Source: Verrucomicrobiota bacterium
GTDB taxonomy: Bacteria; Verrucomicrobiota; Verrucomicrobiia; Opitutales; Opitutaceae
NCBI GenBank assembly: GCA_023428905.1
Contig: JAEYWP010000026.1
Span: 1 to 64,000 of the forward strand
Length of the DNA: 64,000 bases
Direction of reading: 5' to 3'
Within the stretch, counting starts at the first letter, position 1. The number at the start of each line of letters is the position of its first letter. Of this stretch, positions 24,632-34,102 are shown one piece after another. The notes below the pieces were generated by a model. The model made no database searches. It had not been told where the DNA came from and saw nothing but the letters and a program-made list of their open reading frames with translations. The position numbers and the translations under genes are program-made.

Positions 24632-25711
24632 CTAGGCGCCCCGGCCCAGGCGCTTGCGCCGGAGGAAAATCAAGGTGCCCGAGAGCGTGAGCACCGCGGG
24701 GGACAGCCCAAGCAGGGCCCAGAGCACCTGCACCGGCCAGCTGCCGAAGGTGCCAAAATGGAGGGGCTCGAAGGCGTCCACCACCTGCGCCCAGAGACCT
24801 TTTTGCCGGAGATCGTCCGCCGCCTCAAAGGCGCCGGTCCAGGCATCGAACGTGACCGTGCTGCCATACGGGCTGCGCAGGGGTGAACTGCCCTGCGGTG
24901 CGCCCCAGAGGGTGAGCTTTCCCTCCGGCGAGCTCGGCAGGGAGATGAAGTTGGAGCGGAAATGGGGAATATGGCGCGCCGCCTCCGCCACCACCTGGTC
25001 GAGCGACACCTGCTCGGAATAAAGGCGCCGGTCGATCACCGGCTGGGGAAACTCGCCCTGGACCGCCTCCTCGATCGCGTGCGCGATATTCCAATACGCG
25101 CCGGTGAAACCGACGAGGAGGTTGAAGGCGACGGAGGAAATCCCGACAAAGCGATGGAGATCGGAGAAGAGGATGCGCGCCCCGCGCCCCCAGCGGAGGG
25201 TGCCGATGTTTTTCCAGAACTCCCGGTATATCCAGATGCCGGTGACGCCGAGTACACAGAAGGCGGCGCCGAAGAGGCCGACCACAACTTCGCCGACATG
25301 GTCAGCGAGAAAGCTCTGGTGCAGGGCGTAGAGCCAGCCCGTGAGACTGTCGGTGTAGTCGCGAGGGGAAGCGAGGATGGCTCCGGTATACGGATCGAGT
25401 GTGGCCATCTGCCAGTCGGCGGTTCCGCGGCGAATGAGGTAGAGCATGTCCGCATAGGTGGCGTCCTCCGGCGGGCGCACCTGCCAGCCCGTGAGTTCAT
25501 ACTCGGGCAGGCTGCGGTTGACGGACGCGCGCAGGGTGTCGAGGGGAAGCCGTCCGGCAGGCGTGGGCTCGACGGCGAGGAATTCCGGGTTGAACGCGGC
25601 CTCGAGCTCCTCGCGGTACACCAGCAGGCTGCCAGTGAGGCCGAGCACCAGCAGCCCCAGCCCTGCGACCAGGCCAAGAACGGAGTGGAGCTGCCAGAGG
25701 CGTTTTCGCAT
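24632..25711 (-). CDS. PepSY-associated transmembrane protein (siderophore/iron-reductase type)
   Basis: The 359-residue inner-membrane protein has the fold of PepSY_TM proteins. A first helix with LWQLHSVLGLVAGLGLLVLGLTG leads into an external PepSY-like region. Further helices carry paired histidines: LYALHQSF (near residue 132), FSDLHRFVG (about 183), and PLHFGTFG near the C-terminal helix. Such proteins reduce ferric siderophores, or support their uptake, using haem. It starts 13 bp after the TonB-dependent receptor gene ends on the same strand, so the two form an iron-uptake operon. Confidence 0.85.
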   Translation of the reverse strand: MRKRLWQLHSVLGLVAGLGLLVLGLTGSLLVYREELEAAFNPEFLAVEPTPAGRLPLDTLRASVNRSLPEYELTGWQVRPPEDATYADMLYLIRRGTADWQMATLDPYTGAILASPRDYTDSLTGWLYALHQSFLADHVGEVVVGLFGAAFCVLGVTGIWIYREFWKNIGTLRWGRGARILFSDLHRFVGISSVAFNLLVGFTGAYWNIAHAIEEAVQGEFPQPVIDRRLYSEQVSLDQVVAEAARHIPHFRSNFISLPSSPEGKLTLWGAPQGSSPLRSPYGSTVTFDAWTGAFEAADDLRQKGLWAQVVDAFEPLHFGTFGSWPVQVLWALLGLSPAVLTLSGTLIFLRRKRLGRGA

Positions 25712-25724
25712 CGGCGGTGTGCGC

Positions 25725-27851
25725 TTACCAGCGGTAGCTCGTGCTGAAGGAGAGCGTGCGCGGGCTGCCGTAGAAGGCCCAAATCTCGCTGAGGGCCGCG
25801 GCGACGTAGCGTTTGTCCAGGGCATTGCTGACGTTCAGCTGGACCCGCCAGCGCTCCCAGTCGTAGTGCAGCGACGCGTCAGCCAGCACATGGCTGGGCA
25901 CGGACCACTGGTTGAAGGCATCGCCGTAGTTACGGCCAACGTACCGCACGCCCAGCCCCGCACCCAGGCCGCGAAACGGTCCCTGCGGCAGGGTGTAGTC
26001 CACCCAGGCGGAGGCCTGCTGGCGGGGCACCAGGGGGACGCGCCGTCCGCGCGCGAGCGCTTCGGTCGAACGCACGACCTCCGCGTCGGTGTAAGCATAG
26101 GAAGCGATCACCGCCAGGCCCTGGGTGACCGCGAGCTTGGCCTCGAGCTCGAGGCCGCGCACCCGTGTCATGCCTTGCTGGATACTAAAGAAAAGATGCT
26201 CGGGGTCGACGGTGAGGGCGTTGTCGAGGGTGGAGGTATAGACGGCGGCGGTGAAGAGATGGCGGGAGCCACGCGGCTGGTACTTCAGGCCGGCCTCGAG
26301 CAGGTCCCCGGTGGTCGGCGAGAAGGCGCGCCCGGAGAAGTCGGTGCCGATGGTCGGCTGGAACGAGGTGGACCAGCCGGCGTAGGGTGCGAGACCGGAG
26401 GAAAAGACATAACTCAGGCCCACTCGTCCGGAGAGTTTGTTGTCGTCCTGACCAGCGTCCGTGCCGGCCAGTTGGTCGTTGGTATCGGTCTGGACGAAAT
26501 CCTGCCGGGCGCCAACGGTGAGGAGCCACTGCTGGAGCCTTACCTGGTCCTGCAGGTAGAAGCCGAGCTGGGACTGGGTCTGCCTGATCTGAAAGGACGT
26601 GGCGGGCGTCTCGATCGCGGCACCGTAAACCGGCGCAAAGATGTCGATTGACGGTGCGCTGCCGAAGCCGGAGGAGGTCTCGGTGGTGCTGCGCCGGTAA
26701 TCTATCCCGCTGAGGAGGGTGTGGCTGGTGGCGCCGGTGGAGAAACGGGCTTCCGCCTGGGTGTCGGCGGCGAAGACGCGGGAGACCTCGGCCGGGGTGT
26801 AGGAGTAGCGAAAGAGGGTGCGTTGGTCTGCAGCCAGACCCAGCCCGCTGACGAGTCGGTGGTCCACGTCGGTCCAGGAGTAGCGGACGTTCTGGCGCAC
26901 CCGCCAGGTGTCGTTAACCCGGTGTTCGAACTCGTAACCCCCGGACGCCATCTTTTTTTCGTAGCGGTCGAACGACGTCTCACCCGTGTACCGCTCCAGC
27001 GGAATCACGCCATTGGGATTCTCGTTGAGGGTTCCCTGCGTGGGGAGGAAGCCAGCCGCGGAGTTGGTATCGGCCTCCTGGTATCGGGCGAGGAACGTCA
27101 ACCAGGTCTGTTCGCCGAGCCGCCAGGTGAGGGCGGGGGCAAGAAACAGGCGGTCATCGTGGGTGTGATCGACAAAGGTCTCGCCGTCGCGCACGAGGCC
27201 GGTGAAGCGGTAGCGCAGATCGGCGGAGGCATTCACCGGGCCACCGAGGTCGAGGCCGAGGGAGGTCTGCCCAAAGCTGCCCACGCCCACCTCGACAGAA
27301 CCCATCGGTTCGGACGTGGGGCGTTTGCTCACGATGTTGATCAGGCCGCCCGGAGGCATCTGTCCGTAGAGGGCGGAGGCGGCGCCCTTCAGCACCTCGA
27401 TGCGCTCGAGGCCAAAGGGCTCCAGGCGCGTCAGGCCGGCCCAGGCTCCCTCCGGAAGCGGGAGTCCGTCGAGGTAGCGGGTGGGCTGGAAACCGCGCAC
27501 GTACGTCCAATCGCTCCGGGGGTCGTAGCCATAGTTCCCCCCGGAGATGCCGGGACTGTACCGCAGCGCCTCCTCGATCCCGCGCGCGCCGAGGGCGGCT
27601 AGTTGGTCGCTGGTGACGACCTGGATGGACTGCGGCGCCTCCAATAGGGATGTCTCCGTCTTGGTGCCCGCGGCGCTGTGCTGCGGCACAAAGCCTTTTT
27701 CCCGAAAGCCCGTCACGTGCAGGGGGGCGAGGGCAACGGTGCTGTCGCCCGAGGCCTCCGGGGTCGGCGCGGGGGCCAGTTGTGCCTGGGCGGGCAGACC
27801 CGAGAGGGCAGCAAGAAGCAGGGTGGTGGAGCCGGAGAGACGCGTGTTCAT
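25725..27851 (-). CDS. TonB-dependent siderophore receptor
   Basis: The 708-residue outer-membrane receptor has a signal peptide (LLLAALSGLPAQAQ). The plug domain (about 60-170) includes LLEAPQSIQVVTSDQL, YVRGFQPTRYLDGLPL and ERIEVLKGAASALYGQMPPGGLINIVSKRP, all classic for ferric-siderophore receptors of the FhuA/FpvA class. The barrel runs to the C-terminal aromatic residue (SFSTSYRW), as required for outer-membrane insertion. It imports a ferric hydroxamate, catecholate or similar chelate with TonB energy. The next gene downstream is a PepSY reductase-like protein. A weak Fur-box-like sequence lies about 60 bp upstream. Confidence 0.95.
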   Translation of the reverse strand: MNTRLSGSTTLLLAALSGLPAQAQLAPAPTPEASGDSTVALAPLHVTGFREKGFVPQHSAAGTKTETSLLEAPQSIQVVTSDQLAALGARGIEEALRYSPGISGGNYGYDPRSDWTYVRGFQPTRYLDGLPLPEGAWAGLTRLEPFGLERIEVLKGAASALYGQMPPGGLINIVSKRPTSEPMGSVEVGVGSFGQTSLGLDLGGPVNASADLRYRFTGLVRDGETFVDHTHDDRLFLAPALTWRLGEQTWLTFLARYQEADTNSAAGFLPTQGTLNENPNGVIPLERYTGETSFDRYEKKMASGGYEFEHRVNDTWRVRQNVRYSWTDVDHRLVSGLGLAADQRTLFRYSYTPAEVSRVFAADTQAEARFSTGATSHTLLSGIDYRRSTTETSSGFGSAPSIDIFAPVYGAAIETPATSFQIRQTQSQLGFYLQDQVRLQQWLLTVGARQDFVQTDTNDQLAGTDAGQDDNKLSGRVGLSYVFSSGLAPYAGWSTSFQPTIGTDFSGRAFSPTTGDLLEAGLKYQPRGSRHLFTAAVYTSTLDNALTVDPEHLFFSIQQGMTRVRGLELEAKLAVTQGLAVIASYAYTDAEVVRSTEALARGRRVPLVPRQQASAWVDYTLPQGPFRGLGAGLGVRYVGRNYGDAFNQWSVPSHVLADASLHYDWERWRVQLNVSNALDKRYVAAALSEIWAFYGSPRTLSFSTSYRW

Positions 27852-27910
27852 AAAGCGGACAAAGTCGCTTTTGAGAAAACGTCTCAGATCGGCCGTCCGT
27901 CAAGAAGGAT

Positions 27911-27925
27911 TGCGACTCAATCTCA
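27911..27925 (-). promoter_or_regulatory. Possible Fur-like site upstream of the siderophore receptor
   Basis: On the minus strand the sequence TGAGATTGAGTCGCA partly fits the 7-1-7 Fur consensus TGATAATNATTATCA (nine of fourteen informative positions by eye). It is 60-75 bp upstream of the receptor start and within a short AT-richer patch. Overlapping it, CTCAA (27916-27920) and TTGAG (27929-27933) form an inverted repeat. Iron control would be expected for this operon, but the match is weak. Confidence 0.22.
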
Positions 27926-28050
27926 TAGTTGAGCACCTCCCCACCAAGGTCGCTGAGCCATGAATCAACCGCGGCGGGACACGGATTCGGAGGGCTCGAA
28001 TCGGTGTTAGCCGCTGTCCATCCGTGTTTAAGCACGCTTCACAATCGGTC

Positions 28051-28866
28051 TCAGGCAATCAACGAGGCCTGCTCCGTGGGGGAGATGATGCGGCTGGCAA
28101 AGGAGAATTCGCCCCGTGTCGCGACCTCTGTGGCCGCATCGCGGAGACCGGTGAGGGCGGCGCGGTAGAGGGAGGCGGCCAGGCTGATGCGTTTTACGCC
28201 TATGGCGGCAAACTGTTCGACGGTGTAGCGGCCGCCCTCGAGGGTGCCGACGACATTGAGCGGGCGGGGCACGGACGCGCAAACCGTGCGCACTGCCTCA
28301 AAGTCGGGAAGGCCGGGCGCGAAGAGGGCGTCGGCGCCGGCAGCGGCGTAGGCCTGGAGGCGCGCGATGGTGTCCGCGAGGTCCTCGCAACCGCGGCAGT
28401 GGTTCTCTGCGCGGGCGGTGATGAGGAAGGGGAAACCAGCAGTGCGCGCTGTTTCTACCGCGGCGGCCACACGCTCCACCGCCAGCATCACGTCGTGGGG
28501 GCGGCCGTCGCCGGGAGCATCTTCGATCGAGCATCCCGCCAGTCCTGCCGCGATCGCGAGTCGCACCGTCTCGGCAACGGTGGCGGGATCGCGCCCAAAC
28601 CCGTCCTCGAGGTCCGCCGACACCGGCAGGTCGCTGGCCTCGGCGATGGCGCGAGCGTTTGCCAACGCCTCGTCGCGCTGGAGGGCGTAATCGCGGCGTC
28701 CCAGGGTGCCGGCGGAGGCGCTGCTCGAGGTGGCCAGGGCGTGGAAGCCAAGCGAGGCCAGGAGCCGGGCTGAACCTGCATCCCAGGGATTGGGGATCAC
28801 GAAGGCTCCAGGAGCCTGATGGAGCGCAAGAAACCGCTGGGCCTTTTCTGCCTGGGAAGGACGCAT
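28051..28866 (-). CDS. Isocitrate lyase/phosphoenolpyruvate mutase family protein
   Basis: The 271-residue protein has the barrel pattern of this superfamily: FVIPNPWDAGSARLLASLGFHALATSSSA near the N-terminus, PVSADLEDGFG (metal and substrate site), GCSIEDAPGDG and FLITARAENHC. The catalytic-Cys motif of true isocitrate or methylisocitrate lyases (KKCGH) is absent. It is thus closer to the group containing oxaloacetate decarboxylase, carboxyphosphonoenolpyruvate mutase and related C-C or C-P lyases. The exact reaction cannot be given. ATG 28866 aligns with the family N-terminus (MRPSQAEKAQRFLALH). It lies alone upstream of the receptor gene, on the same strand. Confidence 0.85.
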   Translation of the reverse strand: MRPSQAEKAQRFLALHQAPGAFVIPNPWDAGSARLLASLGFHALATSSSASAGTLGRRDYALQRDEALANARAIAEASDLPVSADLEDGFGRDPATVAETVRLAIAAGLAGCSIEDAPGDGRPHDVMLAVERVAAAVETARTAGFPFLITARAENHCRGCEDLADTIARLQAYAAAGADALFAPGLPDFEAVRTVCASVPRPLNVVGTLEGGRYTVEQFAAIGVKRISLAASLYRAALTGLRDAATEVATRGEFSFASRIISPTEQASLIA

Positions 28867-29055
28867 GCGTGAGCGCACAACGCGGCCGGTTCGATGGCGA
28901 ATCCGCACTGTCAACCGGCCTGTACAGCGGGGCAAAAAACCACCGCGCGCAGTCGACCGCTCCGCGTCGTCCGCACGTTTTGCGTCCCGTCCCCGGGCGG
29001 CAGGGGCGGGAGGTGGGTTGCGTCTGGAACGCTTCGGTCAAAACTGGGGCAGGCC

Positions 29056-29424
29056 ATGACACCCTCCGACTTCGAGCCTCCGCGCCCCCCGCTTACCCTT
29101 GGTCGAAAGACGATCCAGGTGGTGAATACGCCGGCGGGCGGGACGCCCGATCCCAATGCGCCGGAGCGGATCCTTGCGGAGAACCTCGCGCAGCAGACCA
29201 CGGCGTGGGAGCAGCAGGTGGACGAGGATGTGGCCCTGCTGCGGCGCCACCGTTGGAGCCGGATCCGCGCCCTGGCCTCGTTCGCCATGGTGCTGCTGGC
29301 GGTCAACGGGGGTGCAGCGTTGGTCGCCGATCACACGGGATGGGATCCTACGGTGACTGCTTTCCTGGCGGCGGCCTGCGGCACCTTCACGATCGTGGCG
29401 CTGCTCTTCGTCTGGATGCGCTGA
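29056..29424 (+). CDS. Small two-helix membrane protein
   Basis: The 122-residue product has a polar, Pro-rich N-terminus (MTPSDFEPPRPPLTLGRKT), a helical stretch (AERILAENLAQQTTAWEQQVDEDVALLRRHRW) and two hydrophobic helices (about 72-89 and 97-118). The second is closed by VWMR. The helical stretch could be a coiled coil on the cytoplasmic face. No family is recognised. It converges with the large Hsp70 gene, 18 bp away. Confidence 0.55.
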   Translation: MTPSDFEPPRPPLTLGRKTIQVVNTPAGGTPDPNAPERILAENLAQQTTAWEQQVDEDVALLRRHRWSRIRALASFAMVLLAVNGGAALVADHTGWDPTVTAFLAAACGTFTIVALLFVWMR

Positions 29425-29442
29425 GCCTCCGGTCGCCCGGAC

Positions 29443-32238
29443 TTAACGGAGCTGCAACCCGAGCGGCAGGGTGTCACCCAAGGCGCGCGCCTCGTCGGCC
29501 GCCTCGAGGGTGACGACCGATTCCACCATCTGAACCCAGCGTTCCGGCGCGTCGACCTCGCGCAGGGCGGCGGCGGTTCGCGTGCGCAGCTCAGGGTCAA
29601 GGTCGCGAGTGCGGTCTCCCGTCATGCGAGCGAGTTGGGTCGCGGCGAAAGGGGCGCCGTCGGCGGCGCGCAGGCCCTGGTCAAGGAGCACCTCCAGCCA
29701 GGCGGCGGCTTGCTCCGCCGGGAGGGTGCGGTGTCCGCTGCCGTAGAGCGGAGCCCGGGTGCCCACGCGGCCGAGGGCCCAGGCCCACGGGCCAGGCCCC
29801 GCCTTCGAGGGGTGGCGCAGGCGTTCGATGATCCAATCGCCGAATACACCCTTCTCCGCCGCCGGCAGGTGCTCGAGGGACGCCGCGGTGCGAATCATTT
29901 CGTCGACCCCCTCCGGCTGGATGCCCTTAGGCCGGGCGGCGTGCTTGGGCGGATGGAGGGGCACGCGCCGGGCGAGGTGCGGCTTGAGAAAGGCCCAGAT
30001 CGCCTCGTGGTGTTCTTCACGCAGGCCGCCCGCCACGCGGCGCCAGCAGATCCAGAATTCGTTCCAGACCGACTGCTCCGACTGGGCGTGGATCAGCTCG
30101 CCGAACAGTCGGAACGTCTGCTCGCAGCGCCAGGCATCGAGCGGGTATCCGACGCCGGGGCGGAGGCTGTAGCCGACGAGTCGGAAAAACGTGCGCTCGT
30201 GGGCGGTGGAGCGGCGCCGTCGGCCGGCCCCGGCAAAAAGCGTGCCCCAGAGTTCACGGAGGAGGGGAAGGCGCCACGTCTCGCGCGGACCGAGCGCTTC
30301 TTCGAGGGCGCTGCCCAGTTGTTTCACCTGCTTTGGGTCGACCTGCTGGGACGCCGGGCCGTAGACGCGTTCCACCACCGTGCGCACCGCATCGAAGCCG
30401 GCCGGCATCGCCTCCGTCACACTCACCTCGGCCGGGCGCCCAGCCTGCCCGCGAAGCTCGAATTCCAGGCGCCAGCGCTCTTCTCCGGTATTCGCGACGC
30501 ACCACAGCTCCAGTGTCCCGAGCTCGGTCAGGCTGGAGCGCAGATGAACCGTCTCCCGGCGCGCCGTCTCCACCGTGGCCTTGAAGAGGGTGTGCAGCGG
30601 GGGCAGCGGGTGGAAACTGTCGTCGATCCGCACGATCTCACCGGGGAGATCCACCCTGTCAGCGGCCGATGAATACAGGGGGAACTGGACCGGCTGCCCG
30701 AGGGCGAGCCGGAACGGCCGGTGCGTGATGTCGATGGCGATGCCCTCCTCGTGGCCACGCGGAATCACACACACCGCCTGTCGGCCGGCGTCGTTGTCGG
30801 CCCCTCCGAGGCCGACGTAAAAGGCCTGGGCTGCGCCGCCGCCAATCCGCCGGCCGAGGCCGCGCCGCACCAAGGCGTAGCGCGCGGCGCCGCGGGCCAC
30901 CGCCAGGTCAAGCGAGGCATGCCGGAGGAGGGGAATGCGTGCTGCCTGTGGCCACCAGCTGGAGAGCACATCAACGAGGCGATCCGCCAGACGCGGGGAG
31001 TTGAAGACGCCTCCGTTGAGGAGGAGGGCGTCGGGCCGGGGAAGGGGGATTGTCTCGTCCGCCGCGGCCTGCCCACCCAGGGCGGCGGCTCCGGCCTGGG
31101 CATGGCGGCGGAGGAAGGCGACGAGGTGGCGGGTGATCCCTGTGTCCTGCACATAGGGCAGGCCGAGTTCCTGCAGAGCGACCCGTGGGGCACGGCGTGG
31201 CGTCTCCGCCGGGTCACAAGCCGGGAAGAAGCCCTCCACCACCAGACGCTCCACCTCGGCTCGGCTCACGGTGGTGGAAAGGGTGCTGCCGACGAGGCGG
31301 CTGCCCGCACCCGCCACTGCGAGGATGTGTCCATCCGGGGCTTCCTCGCGCAGGAGCGTTTCCTTCGCGACACGGGCCGCCTGCACCAACTGAGACCACT
31401 GCGTCGGCGACACTTTGTGACCGCTTTCGCGCAGTTTTTCCTCCGCATGTCGGGCCAGGGCGGCATCCATGTTGTCGCCCCCAAGGAGGAGATGGTCTCC
31501 GACGGCCACACGCTTGAGAACCGGGCCGTCGTCGCCCACTGCAACCTGGATCAGCGTAAAGTCGGTGGTCCCGCCACCCACGTCCACCACGAGCACGAGC
31601 CGAATCCCGCGCAGCGCCTCCGCGAGAGTGTGCTCGTGTTCCGCGGTATAAGCGTAAAAGGCGGCCTGCGGTTCCTCCACCAGGGTGAAGGTCTCGAGTC
31701 CGGCGTCGCGCGCCGCTGTCACCGTCAACGCCCGGGCCACCTCGTCAAAGGAAGCGGGCACGGTGATCACCACCTCCTGGCGCGCCAGCGGCGCCCCAGG
31801 GTGGGCATGGTCCCAGGCCGCAGCCAGATGCTGCAGGTAGAGACTGGAGGCCCGGGTGGGCGAAACCTTGGCGACGTCGGGCGGCGCACCCCAGGGGAGG
31901 ATGGGCGCGGTGCGGTCAACCCCGGCGTGGGAAAGCCAGCTCTTGGCCGACGCGACCAGGCGTCCCGGCACCCTGCCCCCCTGCCAGCGTGCGAATTCAC
32001 CGACCGGATACGGCGGAGCCGTGTCCCAGGGCAGGGCGAGCGCACCGGCCGCCATCTCGTGTTCCCCGGGCAGGTAGAGGGCCGAGGGCAGCAGTGCTTG
32101 CGATGCGACCTGGCCGGGGCGTAGCAGCTGCGGGATGGCGAAGTCCTCGATCCGCGCGGGAGCGCCCGCCGTCACTCGTGCGTAGGCGAGGGCGCAGTTG
32201 CTCGTGCCCAGATCAATTCCGATGACGTGGTCCGACAT
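29443..32238 (-). CDS. Hsp70-like ATPase with DUF3731-type C-terminal extension
   Basis: A 931-residue protein. The N-terminal actin-like ATPase domain has phosphate-1 IGIDLGTSNCALAY, phosphate-2 LVLVVDVGGGTTDFTL and the substrate-loop region VAVGDHLLLGGDNMD. Around 590-640 is a short beta domain with LTELGTLELWCVANTGEERWRLEFEL, which is shared with the neighbouring Hsp70. The last 310 residues (about 620-931) are helical and unlike the normal substrate-lid; they match the extension (DUF3731) of a subgroup of bacterial Hsp70 proteins. It is third in a same-strand row with DUF2760 and a shorter Hsp70 (19-bp gap). Its clients are unknown, and no DnaJ or GrpE lies nearby. Confidence 0.88.
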   Translation of the reverse strand: MSDHVIGIDLGTSNCALAYARVTAGAPARIEDFAIPQLLRPGQVASQALLPSALYLPGEHEMAAGALALPWDTAPPYPVGEFARWQGGRVPGRLVASAKSWLSHAGVDRTAPILPWGAPPDVAKVSPTRASSLYLQHLAAAWDHAHPGAPLARQEVVITVPASFDEVARALTVTAARDAGLETFTLVEEPQAAFYAYTAEHEHTLAEALRGIRLVLVVDVGGGTTDFTLIQVAVGDDGPVLKRVAVGDHLLLGGDNMDAALARHAEEKLRESGHKVSPTQWSQLVQAARVAKETLLREEAPDGHILAVAGAGSRLVGSTLSTTVSRAEVERLVVEGFFPACDPAETPRRAPRVALQELGLPYVQDTGITRHLVAFLRRHAQAGAAALGGQAAADETIPLPRPDALLLNGGVFNSPRLADRLVDVLSSWWPQAARIPLLRHASLDLAVARGAARYALVRRGLGRRIGGGAAQAFYVGLGGADNDAGRQAVCVIPRGHEEGIAIDITHRPFRLALGQPVQFPLYSSAADRVDLPGEIVRIDDSFHPLPPLHTLFKATVETARRETVHLRSSLTELGTLELWCVANTGEERWRLEFELRGQAGRPAEVSVTEAMPAGFDAVRTVVERVYGPASQQVDPKQVKQLGSALEEALGPRETWRLPLLRELWGTLFAGAGRRRRSTAHERTFFRLVGYSLRPGVGYPLDAWRCEQTFRLFGELIHAQSEQSVWNEFWICWRRVAGGLREEHHEAIWAFLKPHLARRVPLHPPKHAARPKGIQPEGVDEMIRTAASLEHLPAAEKGVFGDWIIERLRHPSKAGPGPWAWALGRVGTRAPLYGSGHRTLPAEQAAAWLEVLLDQGLRAADGAPFAATQLARMTGDRTRDLDPELRTRTAAALREVDAPERWVQMVESVVTLEAADEARALGDTLPLGLQLR

Positions 32239-32257
32239 GCTCAGGCGAGCCGCGATG

Positions 32258-34096
32258 TCACTCCTTCAACCGCACGTTCAACTCGAGCTTCCAAAGACCG
32301 GGGCCGTCCTTTTCCAGGCAGCGCAATTCCAGGGTGCCGAGTTCGGTCACGGCAGCCTGAAGGTTGACGGGGAGCAGCGCGCCCTCGGCGCCGGCCCGCG
32401 CGGGCAGGGCCGACTCGATCGGCGCCAGTTCCTCGAAGTCGGGGCTGTCCGCCGGGTCGTCGATCATCAGCCCCACCGTGTCGTCGCGGCGGACCGAGCT
32501 GGAGAAGAAGCGGAAGCGGGTTGGTTCGCCCACCACCAGGCCGAACTCCTGCGGTGGAATGTCCGCCTGGGTGCCTTCCTCCATGCCGAAGGGCGCGACG
32601 CAGAGAGCCTTGACCGGCGGCTCGATTCCGGGGACGGCGAGGACCGCGCTTTCCACCCCCACATAATAGGCGCGTGCCGTGCCACCGCGGATACGCAGCC
32701 CCTGCCCGTGACGGGCCCAGCCGTAGTAGGCGGCGCCCCGGGCGACCGCGAGGTCGAGGTCCGCCCCGGCGAGCTCCTTTGCCGCGGGCGCGCCGTCGGC
32801 CGCCAGCCAGCCATTCACCACCTCGAGTACCCGCATTTTTAATACAGCGGACTTGAAGACGCCACCGTTGAAGAGCAGCGCGGTCGGGCGGACAAAAGAC
32901 TGGCCGTCCACCCGGATCGGAGCGTCGTGTGCGGCGGCCAGCGCCTGGGCCTGCCGGGTGAGAAAGGCAGCGAGGTGCCGCGTCACCCCGGGATCCTGGG
33001 CGTAGGGCAGAGCCATCTGGGTCAGTCCGGTCCGGCGGGCGGTCTGAGGCCGGTCGGTCACGGCGCAGGCGGGGAAAAATCCGTCGGTGAGGACGCGGTC
33101 GAGTTCGTCGCGCGTAAGTTCCGACCGGATCGTTCCGCCGATCAGGGAGGAGCCTCGGCCGGGGATCGTGAGCGGCGCGGCGGCCTGATCGGGCCGGGCG
33201 TACAGGGACTCCTTCGCCTGGCGGCAGGCGTGGGTGAGGGCGTTGAACTGCCAGCTGTCGAGCTTGCGCCCCTCCGCTGCCAGCCGTTGGGAAACGACGT
33301 AGGCCAGCGCCAGGTCCATGTTGTCACCGCCGAGAAGAATGTGGTCGCCCACCGCCACGCGGGTGAGCTGCAAGGAACCGTCGGCGTCCGTCACCGCGAT
33401 GAGTGAAAAATCGCTGGTGCCGCCGCCCACATCCACCACGAGGATGAGGTCCCCGGGGCGGACATGCTGGCGGAAGCCCCCGCCGAGCTGTTCGGTCCAG
33501 GCGTAAAACGCGGCCTGCGGCTCCTCAAGGAGGGTCACGTTGTCCAAACCGGCCTGCCGGGCCGCGGTGAGGGTCAGCTCACGGGCTCCCGCGTCAAACG
33601 AGGCGGGTACGGTCAGGACCACCTCCTGTGTCGGCAGCGGTGTATCCGGGAATTGGTGATCCCAGGCCGAGCGCAGGTGTTCGAGCAGGGCGCGCGACGC
33701 GTCGAGGGGGGAAATGCGTTTGACGTCAGCGGGGGCCTGCCAGGGGAGGATGGGGCCCTGCCGGTCGACGGCGGCGTGGCTCAGCCAGCTCTTGGCGGAG
33801 CTGACCAGTCGGGTGGGGACCTTGCTGCCGTGGGCACGCGCAAACTCGCCGGCGAGTCGGTCGGTGCGGGCCGCATCCCACGGCAGGTTGACTGCGCCGG
33901 CGGGAAATTCCTGCTCGGCGGGGAGGTAGAGGAAGGACGGGAGAAGGGGCCTTTTCTCCACCAGCCCCGGGCTGGTCACCTGCGGGAGGGCGAGGATGGA
34001 CTGCTCTCGCCCTCGCCCGGCCTCGCGATCGAGCTCGAAGTAGGAGACGGCCGAGTTTGTCGTGCCCAGGTCGATACCAACGGAATAACGCGCCAT
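32258..34096 (-). CDS. Hsp70-like ATPase lacking the helical lid
   Basis: The 612-residue protein begins SVGIDLGTTNSAVSYFEL and keeps the ATPase motifs LILVVDVGGGTSDFSLIAV and VGDHILLGGDNMDLAL. It ends just after the short beta element VTELGTLELRCLEKDGPGLWKLELNVRLKE, so the usual alpha-helical lid is missing altogether. This is probably natural, because the ending coincides with the beta element shared with the longer partner. It sits between DUF2760 (6 bp upstream) and the longer Hsp70 (19 bp downstream), as in other genomes that carry this trio. A two-ATPase chaperone or regulatory complex is inferred. Confidence 0.88.
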   Translation of the reverse strand: MARYSVGIDLGTTNSAVSYFELDREAGRGREQSILALPQVTSPGLVEKRPLLPSFLYLPAEQEFPAGAVNLPWDAARTDRLAGEFARAHGSKVPTRLVSSAKSWLSHAAVDRQGPILPWQAPADVKRISPLDASRALLEHLRSAWDHQFPDTPLPTQEVVLTVPASFDAGARELTLTAARQAGLDNVTLLEEPQAAFYAWTEQLGGGFRQHVRPGDLILVVDVGGGTSDFSLIAVTDADGSLQLTRVAVGDHILLGGDNMDLALAYVVSQRLAAEGRKLDSWQFNALTHACRQAKESLYARPDQAAAPLTIPGRGSSLIGGTIRSELTRDELDRVLTDGFFPACAVTDRPQTARRTGLTQMALPYAQDPGVTRHLAAFLTRQAQALAAAHDAPIRVDGQSFVRPTALLFNGGVFKSAVLKMRVLEVVNGWLAADGAPAAKELAGADLDLAVARGAAYYGWARHGQGLRIRGGTARAYYVGVESAVLAVPGIEPPVKALCVAPFGMEEGTQADIPPQEFGLVVGEPTRFRFFSSSVRRDDTVGLMIDDPADSPDFEELAPIESALPARAGAEGALLPVNLQAAVTELGTLELRCLEKDGPGLWKLELNVRLKE

Positions 34097-34102
34097 GGTG
34101 GA

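Noticed and set aside
28051..28866. Isocitrate lyase or methylisocitrate lyase
   Set aside because: The catalytic Cys loop (KKCGH) is absent, so only the superfamily is called.
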